This document shows positions 5,827 to 7,964 of a stretch of 7,964 nt of DNA, piece by piece (the stretch's first letter is position 1; each line of letters begins with the position of its first letter). The position numbers and the translations under genes were made by a program. This DNA comes from Puniceicoccales bacterium (GTDB lineage Bacteria > Verrucomicrobiota > Verrucomicrobiia > Opitutales > Oceanipulchritudinaceae): assembly GCA_030595525.1 (NCBI GenBank), contig JAUVDD010000064.1:1-7964 (forward strand). Direction: 5' to 3'. The notes below the pieces were generated by a model, which was not told the origin of the DNA, ran no database searches, and was given only the letters and a program-made list of their open reading frames with translations.

Positions 5827-7536
5827 TTACTTCATGAAGTAAGTCCAGGAACCGAATATATCTCCACCCTCTTCTGGCATATAAACATACTTGCCGAGAT
5901 TGAAGGAGTAGACCCAAGGTGCATTCGATACTTCTAGGTATCCCATCCAGGATCCTGTATCGATGATTTGGCTGCTGTCCGCGGCAGGACCAGTCCATTC
6001 ATCTACTGTGCCAACCACCGCAACGCTGTAACCGAGGTACGTGACATTGAGGGCATCTGCTTGTCCCATCGCCATCCCACCGGTCAGACCCAAAGCTTGC
6101 ATATCCATGCGATCCTTGGATTGGTGACATTCCCAACATTGAACTGCGTCCGCAGCTGGAGCAACCATGTGATTGGCAACCCATGTGTAATCAGTTTCGG
6201 CGAATCCGATGTCACTTGTAACTGGATCAAAGATCAATCCAACTGCTGCCTGACCTGCTTCAGCGGCCAATTCCCAGTCGTATACCATCCAGTATGCCTT
6301 CTTGGTTTCTGTGCCAGCTTTTTCTTCCGGTGTTGGGAAGAGGTGCGGAATCACAAGCTTGCTTGTTCCTGTATCGTACGGTTGACGTGCAATAAATTTC
6401 TTAACCGGGAAGATCAATCCAGGTTTCTCGACGGTGCTTTGCAGAACGTTGATGTGACCTCTGCCGTTAGGATCGATCGTGTCATTAAGTGTAATGTGAT
6501 CAACGTTACCGTTTGCCCATTCGTATTCTGGAACGATGTCGTAACCCCAGACAAATGAACCCTTCTTGGAGTGGTAAACAATGTCGCCGTCGCCATTCCT
6601 GATGACACGGTCAATCTTGATTGGGTTACCCAGATCATCGGTACCCGGGATAAAGTTACCAGCTGTTTCCCAATCCCAGTAGGTCTTGGTTGCTGAGCCA
6701 CCGCGTGCCATGGCTGGTACGTGACAAGTCTGACAAGCCAAAAGGTTGAAGTGCTTTGGAGCGAGGCTGCTGTGAGTCGGTTGTGGTGCTCCGGAAGTCG
6801 GGTCAGTATGACAGTCCTGACAGAGGGCGGCATCGTGAGAAGCCTTCGAGTAACGGGAACCAATAATGTCGTGTGTGTTTGCGGCGCCGCGGCTGTGACA
6901 ATCAACACAAGTCATGTCGCTTGAGCCACCCATGTGAACATCGGTTGCTTCTGTCGGCATTGCAAGGGAGGCGTCCATTGTGCCGTGCTTGACACCTTCA
7001 CCGCCGCCACCGAAGAAGTGACATACGCCACAGTTGTCGCGGTCAGGTGTTTGGAAGCTCTGCAAGATGGCCTGGTAATCAAGTGTATCCCCATTCAAAG
7101 GTGCACCTGCACCGGTTGGGTTCTTCTTGTAGGTACCTGTTCCATCGTGGCAGACGAGACAGTCGACTTTGGTTGAATCACCGCGAATGTCAGTGGATTG
7201 GTTCCATCCGATTCCGATGTGACAACTTGTACAACGAGGCTCATTCGAGGGAACCGCCACGCAATAGTTGTTTACCGTAAAGTATTTTCCAACTGTATCG
7301 CCGGTATCTGCGTCAGTTGTTTCCCATGTCCAGTGAATGCTGCTGGTTATATCAGCAACGTGGGCATCGAAGTCTGTTTGGTGACACATTGTGCAAGATC
7401 CGTAGCCTGTGTATGTAGATAGACCTGGGTGATTATCTACATCAAAGACTCCATCGTCTACGTAAATACCGAACAGGCAGCTACTTATACTCATTCCTCC
7501 AATAAGGAGGCCTATTAATTTGGGGCTTATTTTCAT
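5827..7536 (-). CDS. octaheme c-type cytochrome, tetrathionate reductase (OTR) family
   Basis: 569 residues with eight CXXCH heme sites beginning at Cys48, 102, 126, 169, 210, 239, 268 and 467. The order, the spacing and blocks such as HWTWE (68-72), KVDCLVCHDGTGTYKK (123-138), NCGVCHFFGGGGEGVKHG (168-185), YWDWETAGN (286-294) and KKGSFVWG (324-331) match octaheme tetrathionate reductase-type cytochromes. The Shewanella enzyme reduces tetrathionate, nitrite and hydroxylamine in vitro. In that enzyme the active-site heme has a lysine ligand; Lys137/Lys138 are candidates here (inference). The N terminus is a signal peptide with a possible lipobox I17-S-S-C20, so the protein may be lipid-anchored. 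Residues from about 495 to the end form a heme-free, aromatic-rich tail (PWVY 540-543, LGKYVYMPEE 547-556, SWTYF 563-567). ATG 7536 lacks a Shine-Dalgarno, but only this start keeps the signal peptide. The gene ends at a strong terminator and has no cytochrome b or other electron-transfer partner beside it in the window. The physiological substrate is unknown. Confidence 0.92.
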   Translation of the reverse strand: MKISPKLIGLLIGGMSISSCLFGIYVDDGVFDVDNHPGLSTYTGYGSCTMCHQTDFDAHVADITSSIHWTWETTDADTGDTVGKYFTVNNYCVAVPSNEPRCTSCHIGIGWNQSTDIRGDSTKVDCLVCHDGTGTYKKNPTGAGAPLNGDTLDYQAILQSFQTPDRDNCGVCHFFGGGGEGVKHGTMDASLAMPTEATDVHMGGSSDMTCVDCHSRGAANTHDIIGSRYSKASHDAALCQDCHTDPTSGAPQPTHSSLAPKHFNLLACQTCHVPAMARGGSATKTYWDWETAGNFIPGTDDLGNPIKIDRVIRNGDGDIVYHSKKGSFVWGYDIVPEYEWANGNVDHITLNDTIDPNGRGHINVLQSTVEKPGLIFPVKKFIARQPYDTGTSKLVIPHLFPTPEEKAGTETKKAYWMVYDWELAAEAGQAAVGLIFDPVTSDIGFAETDYTWVANHMVAPAADAVQCWECHQSKDRMDMQALGLTGGMAMGQADALNVTYLGYSVAVVGTVDEWTGPAADSSQIIDTGSWMGYLEVSNAPWVYSFNLGKYVYMPEEGGDIFGSWTYFMK

Positions 7537-7613
7537 ATCTAGGTTTGTTTTACTTTATTCTAAAATTACCCCGCTTCCACAGGATACTCGGGTCCGTTAG
7601 TAAGCACGGTTTA

Positions 7614-7627
7614 TTGATCATGTTTAA
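7614..7627 (-). promoter_or_regulatory. possible FNR/CRP-type binding site upstream of the octaheme cytochrome
   Basis: The bases TTGATCATGTTTAA match the FNR consensus TTGAT-N4-ATCAA at eight of ten positions: one half-site is perfect and the other has three of five. It is centred about 85 bases upstream of the cytochrome ATG. Anaerobic reductases of this kind are often FNR/CRP-controlled, which makes the site plausible, but an eight-of-ten match in AT-rich DNA can arise by chance. Confidence 0.25.
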
Positions 7628-7726
7628 AAGGTTCAAGTTTTGCTCATCATTAGTGTTTCTTTAGTAAGATTCCCTATCCTTTCCATAAGCTCTTCTAATT
7701 TTATTAATTCGTGAAACTTAATTATC

Positions 7727-7753
7727 TAATAAAAGAAAGTTTATTCTTTATTA
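7727..7753. repeat. imperfect AT-rich inverted repeat upstream of the AEC permease gene
   Basis: Left arm TAATAAAAGAA (7727-7737) and right arm TTCTTTATTA (7744-7753) are complementary over ten pairs with one bulged A, around a six-base centre. It ends 49 bases before the permease start and overlaps a TATAAA sequence at 7752-7757. It could be an operator. It is too A+T-rich to act as a terminator, and a chance palindrome is possible. Confidence 0.35.
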
Positions 7754-7792
7754 TAAAAACGAGTTTTGGAGGCAGCTTTTTACTTGGTAAAG

Positions 7793-7799
7793 AAAGGGA
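7793..7799 (+). promoter_or_regulatory. ribosome binding site of the AEC permease gene
   Basis: AAAGGGA three bases before the ATG at 7803 is a usable Shine-Dalgarno. It favours that ATG over a second in-frame ATG at 7824. Confidence 0.5.
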
Positions 7800-7802
7800 T
7801 AC

Positions 7803-7964
7803 ATGGAACCATTAGCTAAACACATGATCTGGCAGACCTTTCAGACATTATTCCCAATATTTGCGGTAATCGGGCTGGGCTACGGCCTGACCCGAAAAGG
7901 CTTCCTGACGAGCCCTTTTCTGGAGGAACTAAACCGACTGGTATATTGGGTGTGCCTACCCTCC
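7803..7964 (+). CDS. AEC-family (auxin efflux carrier-like) permease, N-terminal fragment
   Basis: The reading frame is open from ATG 7803 to the right edge, giving the first 54 residues (MEPLAKHMIWQTFQTLFPIF at the start). The segment from about 17 to 53, with FPIFAVIGLGYGLTRKG followed by ELNRLVYWVCLP, matches the typical first helix and following conserved block of AEC permeases. Those proteins usually have about 300 residues and around ten helices, and carry malate, malonate or other small organic acids in bacteria. The gene is cut by the window edge, so substrate and integrity cannot be judged. It is transcribed divergently from the octaheme cytochrome. Confidence 0.8.
   Translation, partial: MEPLAKHMIWQTFQTLFPIFAVIGLGYGLTRKGFLTSPFLEELNRLVYWVCLPS

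Larger units (their letters stand above)
7537..7802 (+). other. AT-rich divergent intergenic control region, no gene seen
   Basis: These 266 bases lie between the divergently transcribed octaheme cytochrome and the AEC permease and must hold both promoters. I see no coding potential and no RNA gene. Two possible regulatory motifs are listed separately: an FNR/CRP-like site and an AT-rich inverted repeat. No convincing -35/-10 pair stands out on either strand. The best plus-strand -10 is TATAAA at 7752-7757 without a matching -35. On the minus strand TTGAAC (7631-7636) and TAAACC (7608-7613) are 17 bases apart but are a poor match. Confidence 0.7.

Noticed and set aside
7492..7500. Alternative start of the octaheme cytochrome at Met15, which is preceded by GGAGGA
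   Set aside because: Starting there would remove the hydrophobic signal peptide needed for export and heme attachment. The GGAGGA simply encodes Gly-Gly and is only one base from the ATG.
5827..7536. Octaheme cytochrome as hydroxylamine oxidoreductase or octaheme nitrite reductase
   Set aside because: The blocks around hemes 2-4 (CTSCH..GW, VDCLVCHDGTGTYKK, CGVCHFFGGGG) are those of the OTR family, and all eight sites are plain CXXCH with no CXXCK active-site heme.
7597..7668. Direct repeat TTAGTAAG at 7597-7604 and 7661-7668
   Set aside because: An eight-base repeat within 266 bases of AT-rich DNA is expected by chance about half the time, and the copies share no flanking similarity.

Overview
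The window carries chromosomal genes of a Gram-negative, free-living bacterium. Two proteins have lipoprotein signal peptides, and one is an exported multiheme c-type cytochrome, which implies an envelope with a periplasm. Several proteins resemble versions I associate with Verrucomicrobiota, particularly Opitutae/Puniceicoccales from marine or anoxic habitats. These are the ATP-grasp-like protein next to prfB and the aromatic-rich C-terminal tail on the cytochrome. This placement is inference from memory of protein style, not from a search. I see no tRNA, rRNA, CRISPR array, insertion sequence or phage gene.

Layout. (1) 9-1939, minus strand: prfB (release factor 2), whose first 25 codons are joined to the rest by a programmed +1 frameshift, followed 19 bases downstream by a gene for the N-terminal half of a permuted ATP-grasp-like protein. 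That gene stops at position 9, and a Shine-Dalgarno-like run follows at the window edge. (2) 1940-2051: a short divergent promoter region. (3) 2052-4556, plus strand: a tight three-gene unit of LysE-like exporter, D-2-hydroxyacid (glycerate-type) dehydrogenase and beta-propeller lipoprotein. The genes are joined by a 4-base gap and a 1-base TAATG overlap. (4) 4558-5676, minus strand: ald (alanine dehydrogenase), converging on the previous unit with a single base between the stop codons. (5) 5677-5826: the ald leader, an inverted repeat, and a strong rho-independent terminator for the gene upstream. (6) 5827-7536, minus strand: an octaheme c-type cytochrome of the tetrathionate-reductase (OTR) family. 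It has a probable lipoprotein signal and a heme-free C-terminal tail. (7) 7537-7802: an AT-rich divergent control region. (8) 7803 to the right edge, plus strand: the start of an AEC-family permease.

How they fit together. Most are independent housekeeping or metabolic genes: translation termination, hydroxypyruvate/glycerate and alanine-pyruvate redox chemistry, and small-metabolite transport. The most distinctive gene is the octaheme cytochrome, which would put a multi-electron reductase in the cell envelope. Its electron donor is not encoded here. The elements most worth checking are its tail and lipobox, the apparently halved ATP-grasp-like gene, and the exporter-dehydrogenase-lipoprotein unit.
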